Shown here: positions 8,973 through 18,685 of the stretch, in pieces | Layout: every line of letters starts with the position of its first letter | How positions within the stretch are numbered: the first letter of the stretch is position 1 | Origin: Hydrotalea flava | GTDB taxonomy: Bacteria; Bacteroidota; Bacteroidia; Chitinophagales; Chitinophagaceae | Direction: 5' to 3' | Length of the DNA stretch: 64,000 bases | NCBI RefSeq assembly: GCF_001623405.1 | Contig: NZ_LUHG01000104.1 | Coordinates: forward strand, 1 to 64,000 | Made by a program: the position numbers and the translations under genes | The notes under the pieces: model-generated | Told to the model about the DNA's origin: nothing | What the model saw: the letters and a program-made list of their open reading frames with translations, nothing else | The model's database searches: none

Positions 8973-10463
8973 ATGAATAAACCTACTTTGCCCCAGGGCA
9001 CCCGTGATTTTAATGCCACTACCATATACAAGCGCAACTATATCTTCAACACCATACACCAAGCTTTTCAGTTATATGGGTTTGAACCCTTAGAAACGCC
9101 GGCAATGGAAAACTTAAGTACTTTAATGGGGAAGTACGGAGAAGAGGGTGATAAACTAATTTTTAGGATTTTAAGCAATGGTGATTTTAGCAAAGAAACC
9201 AGAATACGTGCTTTAAAAATGATTGACCTTCTATTCTCAATAAAAAAGGAAAATAATGACACTTATACTAAATCTGCTTATGATCTTCTAATCAACACCT
9301 CAAATATTGATGAAATTAGAGCGGAATTAGATCATCTTTTACAACCAAATGAATTATCAAAACATATTACAGAAAGGGCACTCCGTTACGATCTTACCAT
9401 ACCTTTTGCACGTTATGTTGCCATGAATTATGGGCAACTCACTTTCCCTTTTAAACGCTACCAGATACAACCCGTATGGCGTGCCGACCGGCCGCAAAAA
9501 GGCCGTTACCGCGAATTTTATCAGTGCGATGCCGATATTGTTGGCAGCAACTCACTCATGAATGAAGTGGAATTGGCACATTTATATGCTCATGTGTTTA
9601 AAATGCTGAACCTGCCCATTGTTATTAAAATCAATCACCGAAAAATATTGGCAGCTTTGGCAGATATATGTGGCGGAGCAGATAAATTAACCGACATAAC
9701 CGTTGCTATCGACAAATTAGATAAAATAGGAATAGATAAAGTAAAAGAAGAATTACAGCAACGCAACCTGTCGGCAGCACAAATTGAAACCATTGCACAT
9801 TTTCTGGAAATAAAAGGCAGTAATGAAGAAAAAATTGCAACACTTACCAACAGCATTGGCAAGCACCCGCTGGGTAAAGAAGGTATTGAAGCCCTGCAAT
9901 TTATTTTAAACCGACAAATGCCCGACAATCCGTTACCGTTAGAAATTGATGTTACCTTAGCCAGAGGCTTAAACTATTATACCGGAGCCATTTTTGAAGT
10001 GAAGGCCATTGGCTTTAGCATAGGCAGTATTGGCGGCGGCGGCCGTTACGATAACTTAACCGAATTATTTGGTGTACCCAAGGTACCCGGCGTGGGCATT
10101 TCATTTGGGGTAGACAGAATTTATGATGTAATGGAGGGGCTTGCATTATTTCCCAAACAATTAATGAAGGGTAGTAAAGTGTTGTTTTTTAATTTGGGAA
10201 TAGAAGAAAGCGTCCGTGCCTTTGCTTTGTTACAAAGTTTACGGGCACAAAACATCAGTGGCGAATTATATCATGAGCCTGCTAAATTTGATAAGCAATT
10301 TAAATATGCTGAAAAGAAAGGCATACCAGTTGTAATTATGCTGGGCAATAAGGAACTGGAAGAAAATACCTGCACTGTAAAACAATTGGCTACTGGCACT
10401 CAGGAAACCATTGCGCAGGCTGATTTAATCAACTATATTGCTACAATAGAATCGGGCTTGTAA
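8973..10463 (+). CDS. hisS: histidyl-tRNA synthetase
   Basis: Charges tRNA-His with histidine; class II synthetase. Visible motifs are LRYDLTIPFARY (about 137-148), motif 2 around WRADRPQKGRYREF (169-182), the histidine loop LARGLNYYTG, and motif 3 in GGGGRYDNL. At 496 aa it is some 35 residues longer than Bacteroidota relatives as I recall them. The extra material is a Lys/Asn/Ile-rich segment at about residues 75-130, between LIFRILSNGDF and the ERALRYDL block. The frame stays open across it, so it is an insertion, not an error. Confidence 0.95.
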   Translation: MNKPTLPQGTRDFNATTIYKRNYIFNTIHQAFQLYGFEPLETPAMENLSTLMGKYGEEGDKLIFRILSNGDFSKETRIRALKMIDLLFSIKKENNDTYTKSAYDLLINTSNIDEIRAELDHLLQPNELSKHITERALRYDLTIPFARYVAMNYGQLTFPFKRYQIQPVWRADRPQKGRYREFYQCDADIVGSNSLMNEVELAHLYAHVFKMLNLPIVIKINHRKILAALADICGGADKLTDITVAIDKLDKIGIDKVKEELQQRNLSAAQIETIAHFLEIKGSNEEKIATLTNSIGKHPLGKEGIEALQFILNRQMPDNPLPLEIDVTLARGLNYYTGAIFEVKAIGFSIGSIGGGGRYDNLTELFGVPKVPGVGISFGVDRIYDVMEGLALFPKQLMKGSKVLFFNLGIEESVRAFALLQSLRAQNISGELYHEPAKFDKQFKYAEKKGIPVVIMLGNKELEENTCTVKQLATGTQETIAQADLINYIATIESGL

Positions 10464-10484
10464 GCATTAGCATAAACAATACTC

Positions 10485-10519
10485 AAAAAGGCGATAGATG
10501 TGATACCTGTCGCCTTTTT
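10485..10519. terminator. bidirectional terminator between hisS and the next gene
   Basis: A 10-bp stem (AAAAAGGCGA / TCGCCTTTTT) with a 15-base loop, A-rich on the left and T-rich on the right. It lies between two convergent genes (hisS ending at 10463 and a minus-strand gene ending at 10540) and can serve both. Confidence 0.85.
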
Positions 10520-10539
10520 TATTCATGTTTTTATTTGCG

Positions 10540-10962
10540 CTATCGTGTAAGTGGTGCCAATGCATATTGTTTGTGCAGGGCAGGTAGCAGGGCAACGGGG
10601 CGTGTAGCAGCAGCGGTATCTTCTTTCTTGCCTTCTAAATGATAGCCCACAGCATCAATAATGACTGTTTTAACTTTTTTATTTTCATCCCTTTTAAATA
10701 CGGCAGTGCCCTGAAACGAAACCAATGCAAATGAATCTACGCCTAATTTCTGCAATACCGAGGTACCTGCATCAGATACCATATTTAGTCCGGTACTATC
10801 AAACGTTACTTCCACTTGCTCTACTACACTTCCATCCGGGAAAGTGTATTTTCCTATCAGTTCAGTTACGGTAGTGTCTTTTGTTGCCGGTGTGGTTTGT
10901 TGTGCCTGTGCTGTTATTACAGCGCCTGTTAACATAACCAACATGAATAAAAATGTTTTCAT
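10540..10962 (-). CDS. secreted DUF3471-like protein
   Basis: About 140 aa, starting at the ATG at 10962, which gives a signal peptide (KTFLFMLVMLTGAVITAQAQ). The mature part has the beta-rich pattern ELIGKYTFPDGSVVEQVEVTF ... GTAVFKRDENKKV, resembling the DUF3471 domain that is often fused to serine hydrolases. Here it stands alone. Periplasmic or secreted; function unknown. No neighbour gives a pathway. Confidence 0.65.
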   Translation of the reverse strand: MKTFLFMLVMLTGAVITAQAQQTTPATKDTTVTELIGKYTFPDGSVVEQVEVTFDSTGLNMVSDAGTSVLQKLGVDSFALVSFQGTAVFKRDENKKVKTVIIDAVGYHLEGKKEDTAAATRPVALLPALHKQYALAPLTR

Positions 10963-11108
10963 TTTTTTGACGTTAAGATACGGCAATATCAACTACATTT
11001 CAGCCTTCATAAAAAAATAATATCAGCAGGCAGTACAAATTTGTTCAGGCACAATTTTTAATCATGGCATGGTTTTTACATTTTTGAACCCAACAAACAA
11101 TTCCTGCC

Positions 11109-11507
11109 ATGAAGCCAATCATTGCCCTCGTTTTAGTGATGCTGTCATTTCAAGCCTGCACCTATAAAACAAATCCGGTTAAAACCCCACCACGCCCTGC
11201 TGCACCACCTGCACCGACTGCATTTATTGTGGTGGATGGCATGGGCAATATTCTTACACCAAAAGACAGATTTCCCCCCACTATTGGCCAGCAGGTAAAT
11301 TATACCCAAATTGCCCGTGCATTTACGCCCAATCAACGCAAAAATCTCCTTTATCGTTTTAACAGTATCCCGCCAAAAATCATTTATGTAGCTCCAGCCT
11401 ATACCCTACATTCCCTAAAAGGTACTTATTGCATTTACAAAAAAAAGTTTTGGTACTGGCAACACAGCAATGGACTATTTTATTTAGACGAAACCTATTA
11501 CCGATAA
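11109..11507 (+). CDS. hypothetical lipoprotein
   Basis: A 132-aa protein with a lipobox (LSFQAC, Cys at 17) followed by a Pro-rich linker (about residues 24-37) and a C-terminal part rich in Tyr and Trp (WYWQHSNGLFYLDETYYR). I do not recognise a family. It lies alone on the plus strand between a minus-strand gene and ssb. Confidence 0.55.
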   Translation: MKPIIALVLVMLSFQACTYKTNPVKTPPRPAAPPAPTAFIVVDGMGNILTPKDRFPPTIGQQVNYTQIARAFTPNQRKNLLYRFNSIPPKIIYVAPAYTLHSLKGTYCIYKKKFWYWQHSNGLFYLDETYYR

Positions 11508-11671
11508 TACGCATTATTGCAATGAATAGCCATTTGCAACAATCAGGAAAAAATTTAACAGCCCTTATGATGCTTAAAATAAATAATTGTTTAATTTTAA
11601 AATCGTTGTGAACATCGTTTAAAAGCAGTAATTTTAAGAACAACTATCTCACTTACCAAAACAACAAAAGT

Positions 11672-12100
11672 ATGAGAGGCGTAAACAGAGTAATGCTTAT
11701 CGGCAATTTGGGAAAAGACCCGGATTTACAGGTATTAGACGGGAATATTGGAGTAGCAAAATTTCCTTTGGCCACTACCGAAACCTATAAAGACCGCAGT
11801 GGCAAACTCGTTTCACAAACAGAATGGCATACCGTAGTTTTATGGCGTGGGTTAGCCGATTTGGCGCAAAAATACCTGCACAAAGGCAGTTTAATTTATG
11901 TAGAGGGCAGATTGCGTACCCGCAGTTGGGAAGATAAAGAAGGCAATAAAAAGTTTGCAACTGAAGTGGTGGGCGACAATCTGATTATGTTAGATAAACG
12001 TGCCGATGGGCATTCCGGCAATCATCCCGACAACCATGAAGGCTATGGTGGTGAAGATATTCCACCGATGATCGATCCGGGAGAAAATATGCCCTATTGA
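11672..12100 (+). CDS. ssb: single-stranded DNA-binding protein
   Basis: A 142-aa OB-fold SSB. It coats single-stranded DNA in replication and repair. The N-terminal region (RGVNRVMLIGNLGKDPDL) and the WHTVVLWRGLADLAQKYLHKG core are canonical. The C-terminus, where most SSBs carry an acidic tip ending in -DDIPF or similar, reads EDIPPMIDPGENMPY, so the usual partner-binding tip is altered. In many Bacteroidota mutY precedes ssb; it does not here. gldE and gldD follow. Confidence 0.93.
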   Translation: MRGVNRVMLIGNLGKDPDLQVLDGNIGVAKFPLATTETYKDRSGKLVSQTEWHTVVLWRGLADLAQKYLHKGSLIYVEGRLRTRSWEDKEGNKKFATEVVGDNLIMLDKRADGHSGNHPDNHEGYGGEDIPPMIDPGENMPY

Positions 12101-12186
12101 TTTTACAACCGCAAAAATGATATTTTTGTAAGTCAGGTGCTTTATTTGTGAAAACAGCCTGTTTTTATTCATTAAAATAAATTATT

Positions 12187-13536
12187 TTGGATCATCACCC
12201 GGCATTTTATCCGTTTACCATACTAAATGCAGCCATTCCGCAGGGCAGTATAGCATTAATTATTTTGCTTTTTATTTTATTGGTCATTTCATTTTTTGTA
12301 AGTGGGGCAGAGGCGGCTTTTTTTTCGCTGAAGCAAAAAGACATCAATTTGCTCAAAACCAAACAAAATCCTTCCTACAAAAAAATTATTCATCTGCTCA
12401 CCGAGCCTAAAAAATTATTGGCCTCTTTACTCATTGCCAACAGCTTTATTGATATAGCCATTATTATCATTTTCAATATTAGTATTGATGAATGGTTGCT
12501 GAATTACCACCCTGCATTTTTAGTTACCAATATCTGGATAGAATTTTTAATCAAAGTAGTAATTGTAACCGCCGTGTTATTATTGTTTGGTGAAGTAATG
12601 CCTAAAATTTTGGCCACGCAAAACAATATTCGCTTTGCCAAAGAAGTAGCACCACTCATTGAATTTATTCATTATATCTGCAAACGCTTAAGCAATGTGC
12701 TGGTAAAATATTCAGATATTATTGAAAGAAGATTAGCCCAAAAAACAGGCAGCATTACCAGCGATGAATTATACCATGCCATTGAAATTACCAAATCGGG
12801 TACCAGTGAAAACGAAAAAAACATCCTGAAAGGAATTATTAAATTTGGCAATATAACAGTGAAGCAGATCATGAAAGCCCGTTTGGAAGTACACGGCGTT
12901 GAGTTTAATACCAACTTTCATGAATTGCTGCAATCTGTTGCCGAGATGAGTTACAGCCGGGTGCCTGTATACAAAGAAGATTTAGATGAAGTAGTAGGCA
13001 TACTCAGAACCAAAGATTTATTGCCATTTTTAAATGAACCCGATACATTCGAGTGGCACAGCCTCATCTCTCCTCCCTATTTTGTGCATGAACATAAAAT
13101 GATTGAAGATTTATTACGCGAATTTCAAAGCAGACGCATACATTTTGCGATTGTGGTAGATGAATTTGGCGGCACCAGCGGCATTGTTACTTTAGAAGAT
13201 ATTCTGGAAGAAATTATCGGAGATATTAAAGATGAATTTGATGAGGAAGAATACGGCTACCGGAAATTAGATGAATACAACTACATTTTTGAAGGTAAAA
13301 TCATGATTAATGATGTATGCAAAATTATGCAACTGCCGGTTGATACATTTGATGCATTAAAAGGAGAAAGTGATTCATTAGCCGGATTAATATTGGAAAT
13401 TGCAGGTGAAATTCCCAGAAAAGGCCAGGTGGTTTCCATTCCCGGATTTGATTTTATGATGCTGGAAGTAGAGAAAACAAGAATCAACAAAATTAAAGTA
13501 ACCATCAGTAAAGTATCTGATGATGACCAACTGTAG
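12187..13536 (+). CDS. gldE: gliding motility-associated protein GldE
   Basis: A 449-aa membrane protein of the CorC/HlyC type: N-terminal DUF21 helices (about 20-150), a CBS-domain pair (about 205-330, with VKQIMKARLEV and GGTSGIVTLEDILEEIIG), and a C-terminal CorC_HlyC domain. The start is a TTG, since no ATG precedes the first helix. In Bacteroidota it lies in an ssb-gldE-gldD cluster, as here, and is associated with GldD function. Confidence 0.88.
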   Translation: MDHHPAFYPFTILNAAIPQGSIALIILLFILLVISFFVSGAEAAFFSLKQKDINLLKTKQNPSYKKIIHLLTEPKKLLASLLIANSFIDIAIIIIFNISIDEWLLNYHPAFLVTNIWIEFLIKVVIVTAVLLLFGEVMPKILATQNNIRFAKEVAPLIEFIHYICKRLSNVLVKYSDIIERRLAQKTGSITSDELYHAIEITKSGTSENEKNILKGIIKFGNITVKQIMKARLEVHGVEFNTNFHELLQSVAEMSYSRVPVYKEDLDEVVGILRTKDLLPFLNEPDTFEWHSLISPPYFVHEHKMIEDLLREFQSRRIHFAIVVDEFGGTSGIVTLEDILEEIIGDIKDEFDEEEYGYRKLDEYNYIFEGKIMINDVCKIMQLPVDTFDALKGESDSLAGLILEIAGEIPRKGQVVSIPGFDFMMLEVEKTRINKIKVTISKVSDDDQL

Positions 13537-13562
13537 TTTTACCATTTTTATACCCAAATAAC

Positions 13563-14159
13563 ATGCCATTTTTCCAACAACACAAAGCCATTATCGCTAC
13601 TTGTTTTGCTTTTGTCGCTTTTGCCTGCAATAGTCCCTTTGTACCCAAACCAAGGGGCTACTATAAAATCAATTTTCCCCAACACCAATACCAAACTTTT
13701 AATCAGCCCGGCTATCCATATACCTTTGAATATCCGGTATATGCACAGGTGGTAAAAGACTCTACTTTTTTTGGCGGAAAAACGGAAAATCCCTGGTGGA
13801 TTAATATTGACTTTCCGCAGTTTAACGGACGCATTTATATAAGCTACAAAGCTATTGGCCCCAACAGTTTTCAGAAATTGGTGAATGATGCTTTTACCCT
13901 TACCAACAAACACAGCGAAAAAGCCTATTCTATTGATGATTCGCTCATGGTAACCCCCAATGGCGTACATGGTATATTTTTTAAAGTAGGCGGCAATGTA
14001 GCCACCGCCAATCAGTTTTTTTTAACCGACTCTACCCATCATTTTTTAAGAGGTGCCCTTTACTTTGATGCCACACCCAACCAAGACTCATTAGCCCCCG
14101 TTAACCGCTTTTTGGTAGAAGATATGAAACACCTGATGAATAGTTTTAGGTGGAAGTGA
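13563..14159 (+). CDS. gldD: gliding motility lipoprotein GldD
   Basis: A 198-aa lipoprotein with signal peptide and lipobox FAFVAFAC (Cys 22), then the family block KPRGYYKINFPQHQYQ and a C-terminal segment ending DMKHLMNSFRWK. GldD is needed for gliding and type IX secretion in Flavobacterium johnsoniae; in non-gliding Bacteroidota its role is less clear. It follows gldE by 26 bases. Confidence 0.88.
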   Translation: MPFFQQHKAIIATCFAFVAFACNSPFVPKPRGYYKINFPQHQYQTFNQPGYPYTFEYPVYAQVVKDSTFFGGKTENPWWINIDFPQFNGRIYISYKAIGPNSFQKLVNDAFTLTNKHSEKAYSIDDSLMVTPNGVHGIFFKVGGNVATANQFFLTDSTHHFLRGALYFDATPNQDSLAPVNRFLVEDMKHLMNSFRWK

Positions 14160-14501
14160 GAAGATGATGATTGGAGTATAACGTTATTCGGGTTGCCGAA
14201 GATGGCGATTTTCACTACAAATGTCGATACAAAGCACTGAACCGCCAATTTTGCTAAACCGTTATAGGCTGGCGTTCGTGTACACCGTTTTTGTAAACTA
14301 TTTATCAGCATTGAGTTTGTTCATCAATCAAAAGCTGTAAAGCCCAGTGTGTTCCATTACAATAATAAGTTATGTTGTGTCTATTTTGAGTTTACCAAAC
14401 CATTGCATCATTTGCAGTAAAGCATGCCTGAATCAATAACGAATAGATGATTTACAATGTAACCCACCAAAGACTATAGACCAACACCCAACCCCCATTC
14501 A
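14160..14501. other. intergenic region, no gene seen
   Basis: About 340 bases between gldD and the convergent ABC permease. I see no credible frame, RNA gene or strong terminator hairpin in it. Confidence 0.5.
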
Positions 14502-17084
14502 CTACACTTCATTCCTCAATACCTCTAACGGAGAACGTTTTACAATACCACAGCTATTGATTAAACCAATGCCTACCGTCAGTAAACAAACCATCAATAC
14601 CAATATGATAATGGGTAACAGTTGCAGATGAAAAGCAGTTTCAAAAGTATATTTTGCCAATACCCAACCAGCAGCCAATCCTAACAATATACCGGTAATG
14701 GCAGCCAGTATACCGAGGAAAAAATATTCCAATGCGATAATAGCAAATATTTGTTTGCGGCTGGCACCCAGGGTACGCAACAATACAGTTTCGCGTATGC
14801 GCTGGTATTTACTCATGAATACAGATGCAATGAATACCACAATACCGGTGCTGATACTTAAGCCTGCCATAAAGCGAATAACAAAACCAATTTTACTGAT
14901 AAGGTCGTTGAGTATTTGTAATACTAAGGCCAAATCAATGATAGATACATTGGGGAATTGCTGCACAATAGCCTGTTGGAACTGCGCAGATACCTGTTGG
15001 GTAGGCACTTTGGTGAGCAATACCCAAAATTGCGGAGCAGATTCTAACACGCCTTTGGGAAACAGCACTAAAAAATTGGTTTGCATACCCCCCCAATTTA
15101 CCTGTCGCAGGCTGCCTACAATGGTTGGCATGGGTACCCCCTGCACATTAAATGTAAGGGTATCGCCCAAATGCACTTTGTTTCTTTTGGCAAAATTTTC
15201 TTCCATTGAAATATACGGCAGGCCATTACCGTTGGCAACGCCCACCCATTTACCCGCTACTATTTTTTCAGAAGCTGTTAATGAATCGCGGTAAGTAACG
15301 CGGTATTCTCTTCTGAATAAACCACGGGGCAGTTTACCGCTGGTATCAGTTAAAGCCTGCGCAGCCTTGATACCATTCAATGCTGCCACACGCATGTTTA
15401 CAACAGGCACAAACGCATTTACAGGCAAATGGTAAGTGGCTGCAACATTGCCTACGCCTTGTTTTTGGCTGCTTTGTATATCAAACAAAACAATATTGGG
15501 TTGGTTGGTACCGGATGATAGATTGAGCCGGTTCATTAAGATAGACTGCACAAAAAACAAGATACTGATGAAAGCCGTACCCAGCCCAATGGCTACCATT
15601 AATAATGTAGTTTGGTTATTGGGCCGGTATAAATTTGCCAACGCCTGTCGCACAACATAATTCCACGAGGAAGGAAAAAAACGCCGTACCATCCACATCA
15701 GTAATCGGGCAATGGCAGTTAATACCAGCAATGCCATACCGATACCGATTGTAAATTGAAGTGCCTGTTTCCATTCCTGTATTTGTACATACGTAAAGCC
15801 ATACACAAATAATACAATCAATACATATACCCACCATCCGGAAAAATCATTTTTACGTTGTGTGGGTTCATAAGCAACTCGGATTGCATTGAGTGGTGAT
15901 ATATTGCGGATAGACAACAAAGGCAAGAGTGCAAATAAAACAGATATCAGTACTCCCAGCAACATGCCCTGCCCTACTGCCGTCCAGGAGATGGCAGTAC
16001 TGATGTGTACCGGCAAAAAATCGCTTAGAACAAAGGGTAAAAACTGTTGTAAAACAATGCCCAATGCCGCACCAATGGCAGAACCCAGCAATCCGATACC
16101 GATAATCTGAATCAAAAAAATGGTAAAAGCCTGCGATGCTTTTACACCCAGACAACGCAATACAGCAATGGTATTTACTTTTTCTTTTACATACACATGC
16201 ACGGCACTGGCCACACCCGTGCAACCCAATAACAAAGCAATAAAACCCACTAAGGATAAGAAGCGTGTAAGATCAGTAAACGTACGTCCGGTATTTTCTT
16301 TTTGCGTTTCAACGGTTTCAATAGCACAATCGTTGGCTTCCAACCGGGGACGTACTGCTTCAGCCCATTTTTCAATATTTGCTGTTTGTTTAAAATGAAA
16401 ATAATACTGATAACTAACGCGACTGCCTTTTTGCAGCAGGCCGGTTTGCTGTATATATTGCAAGGGTAAGTATACAATGGGGGCAATTGCAGCAGAAAAA
16501 CCGGTTTGTCCGGGGGCATTCAATAATTTTCCTGCAATAGCAAAAGTGACTGTACCAACCTGAATAGAGTCACCAATGTTTGCTCCATATTGCAGCATTA
16601 AAGTGGCGTCTACCAATGCCCGTTGCTGTGTGCGGAAAGCAATGCCCGCAGCGGCAGGATCAGCTTCCAAAGCGCCATAATATGGAAAACTGCCTTGCAA
16701 TGCCCTTACCTGCACCAAATGGATACCGTTATTTTTTTTAAACAACACCATCGATGCAAAATTTCTTTCTTCCGAATAATTGCTGCTATGGCGTAAAGAA
16801 TCTACCAACTGTTGTATAGCGGGGGTGAGTGGTTGATTAGAAGTTATTTTAACATCGGCGCCCAACAAAGCCGCAGCCTGGTTGTTTATTGCATCATTCA
16901 AATTATTACCCAATGAATAAATGGCTACCAGGGAAGCTATGCCAACAATTACAGAAGATACAAAGAGCAGCAACCGGGAGCGGCTGCGCCGGCTATCCCG
17001 CCAGGCCATGCGCAACAACCAGCCCGGCCGGAAACTGTTTTTGTTTGGGTGATGTGTTACTATTTGTGAAGTATTTTGATTCAT
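14502..17084 (-). CDS. ABC transporter permease, FtsX-like (YbbP type)
   Basis: An 860-aa membrane protein with an FtsX-like topology: one N-terminal helix (residues 25-45), a large periplasmic domain, a block of helices (about 270-460 including LSLVGFIALLLGCTGVASAVHVYVK), a second periplasmic domain, and three C-terminal helices. It forms a transporter with the ATPase at 17128-17823. The pair lies divergent from a TesA-like lipase, matching the E. coli ybbP/ybbA/tesA order. The substrate is unknown; lipid or lipoprotein handling is plausible. Its start lies 43 bases past the ATPase stop. Confidence 0.85.
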   Translation of the reverse strand: MNQNTSQIVTHHPNKNSFRPGWLLRMAWRDSRRSRSRLLLFVSSVIVGIASLVAIYSLGNNLNDAINNQAAALLGADVKITSNQPLTPAIQQLVDSLRHSSNYSEERNFASMVLFKKNNGIHLVQVRALQGSFPYYGALEADPAAAGIAFRTQQRALVDATLMLQYGANIGDSIQVGTVTFAIAGKLLNAPGQTGFSAAIAPIVYLPLQYIQQTGLLQKGSRVSYQYYFHFKQTANIEKWAEAVRPRLEANDCAIETVETQKENTGRTFTDLTRFLSLVGFIALLLGCTGVASAVHVYVKEKVNTIAVLRCLGVKASQAFTIFLIQIIGIGLLGSAIGAALGIVLQQFLPFVLSDFLPVHISTAISWTAVGQGMLLGVLISVLFALLPLLSIRNISPLNAIRVAYEPTQRKNDFSGWWVYVLIVLFVYGFTYVQIQEWKQALQFTIGIGMALLVLTAIARLLMWMVRRFFPSSWNYVVRQALANLYRPNNQTTLLMVAIGLGTAFISILFFVQSILMNRLNLSSGTNQPNIVLFDIQSSQKQGVGNVAATYHLPVNAFVPVVNMRVAALNGIKAAQALTDTSGKLPRGLFRREYRVTYRDSLTASEKIVAGKWVGVANGNGLPYISMEENFAKRNKVHLGDTLTFNVQGVPMPTIVGSLRQVNWGGMQTNFLVLFPKGVLESAPQFWVLLTKVPTQQVSAQFQQAIVQQFPNVSIIDLALVLQILNDLISKIGFVIRFMAGLSISTGIVVFIASVFMSKYQRIRETVLLRTLGASRKQIFAIIALEYFFLGILAAITGILLGLAAGWVLAKYTFETAFHLQLLPIIILVLMVCLLTVGIGLINSCGIVKRSPLEVLRNEV

Positions 17085-17127
17085 GATTGCAGATTAAGAT
17101 GCATCTTTCAATATTTGAGTTGGTAAA

Positions 17128-17823
17128 TCAATGTTCAACCATTGCCGTAACTACATCTGATTCAATTTTTCCGCCTTTCAGGCGAATAATACGTTGCGTT
17201 TTTGATGCCAGTTCAATATCATGCGTTACCAATACCAATGTAGTACCGGATTCTTTATTCAAATTGAAAAGAAGGTTCACAATCATTTCGCTGGTTTCTG
17301 CATCCAGATTACCGGTAGGTTCATCGGCAAATAAAATGGCTGGCTGGTTGGCAAAGGCACGGGCAATAGCAATGCGCTGTTGTTCGCCCCCGCTCAGTTG
17401 TGCTGGGTAATGATGGCCCCTGTCTGCCAGCCCAACTTTATCTAATAGTTCTAATGAACGCTTTTTTACCTGCTTTTCGCCCCTTAATTCCAATGGCACC
17501 ATTATATTTTCCAATGCGGTTAATGTAGGCATTAACTGAAAGTTTTGAAAAATAAAACCCACATATTGATTTCTGATGGCAGCCAATTGATCTTCATCTA
17601 AATTTTCGAGACGTTGCTGGTGCAGTACAATGCTGCCGGAAGAAGGGTGATCAAGTCCGGCACACAAGCCCAGCAGCGTTGTTTTACCACTGCCGGAGGG
17701 ACCAATAATTGATAAAGTAGTGCCGGCTTCTGCAGAAAAACTGATATGCTCTAACACCGCTAATGTTTGATTGCCACTTTTATATGTTTTACCTACTTGT
17801 TGCAACTGAAGAATGGTTTCCAT
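17128..17823 (-). CDS. ABC transporter ATP-binding protein (YbbA type)
   Basis: A 231-aa ATPase. Walker A is GPSGSGKTT (about residues 40-48), the signature is LSGGEQQRIAIARA, and Walker B is ILFADEPTGNLD. The ATG at 17823 is chosen because residues before it (METILQLQQVGKTY is the domain start) do not fit the fold. It resembles the LolD/MacB/YbbA group and drives the FtsX-like permease downstream. Confidence 0.92.
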   Translation of the reverse strand: METILQLQQVGKTYKSGNQTLAVLEHISFSAEAGTTLSIIGPSGSGKTTLLGLCAGLDHPSSGSIVLHQQRLENLDEDQLAAIRNQYVGFIFQNFQLMPTLTALENIMVPLELRGEKQVKKRSLELLDKVGLADRGHHYPAQLSGGEQQRIAIARAFANQPAILFADEPTGNLDAETSEMIVNLLFNLNKESGTTLVLVTHDIELASKTQRIIRLKGGKIESDVVTAMVEH

Positions 17824-17968
17824 GTATTTTGATTTAACTTGCTCAAACAATTCAATAAAGGAACAATGCCCGTTTAGTGAGATGCACTGTACATTCAAAA
17901 GATTTGTTATAAAATTACCGGCAATCTAAATTTAAATTCGTACAACTATATACTTCAGCTACAACTTT

Positions 17969-18655
17969 ATGAAAAAGATATTGTTTTACATTCAGCTATT
18001 TTTAATTGTATGGGTGGTAGCTTGTAACCAAAACAAAACGGGGAACAAACAGCAGCAACAAGATACCCTAAATAAACCAACAGCAATACCCACCACGGCA
18101 AAACAAAAAATCATTGTATTTTTTGGCAACAGCCTTACAGCCGGATATGGTTTAGATCCTTCGCAGGCATTTCCTGCATTAATACAACAAAAAATAGACG
18201 CTTTACATTTGCCCTATCAGGTAGTAAATGCCGGTGTAAGTGGCGAAACTACAGCAGGTGGTTTAAGCCGCATTGATTGGATTTTACGGCAGCTGGTGGA
18301 TGTTTTTGTGTTGGAACTGGGTGGCAATGACGGATTGCGGGGTATTCCGATAACTGCTACTGAAAAAAATTTGCAGGCCATTATTGACCGGGTAAGAACA
18401 AAATATCCATCTGCCATTATTGTGTTGGCAGGTATGCAATTACCCCCTAATTTGGGGCAAACCTATACCCATACTTTTGAAGCCATTTATCCGAAACTGG
18501 CGGCTAAAAATCATGTTGCGCTCATCCCATTTCTGTTAGAAGGGGTTGGTGGCAACCCTGCACTGAACCAGAATGATGGCATTCACCCCAATGCAACAGG
18601 CGCTAAGGTAGTAGCAGCAAACGTATGGAAGGTGCTGAAAGACATATGCAAATAA
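17969..18655 (+). CDS. GDSL-family esterase / TesA-like lipase
   Basis: A 228-aa SGNH hydrolase with a lipoprotein signal (WVVACNQN, Cys 19). Block I is FFGNSLTAGYGL with catalytic Ser, then the oxyanion GGND in LELGGNDGLRG, and the Asp/His pair in NDGIHPNATG. It acts in the periplasm or at the outer membrane as an arylesterase, thioesterase or lysophospholipase-like enzyme. It lies divergent from the YbbA/YbbP-like ABC transporter, the same neighbourhood as in E. coli. Confidence 0.88.
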   Translation: MKKILFYIQLFLIVWVVACNQNKTGNKQQQQDTLNKPTAIPTTAKQKIIVFFGNSLTAGYGLDPSQAFPALIQQKIDALHLPYQVVNAGVSGETTAGGLSRIDWILRQLVDVFVLELGGNDGLRGIPITATEKNLQAIIDRVRTKYPSAIIVLAGMQLPPNLGQTYTHTFEAIYPKLAAKNHVALIPFLLEGVGGNPALNQNDGIHPNATGAKVVAANVWKVLKDICK

Positions 18656-18685
18656 AATGGATGATGCGGCTGTATGAAAAAAATA

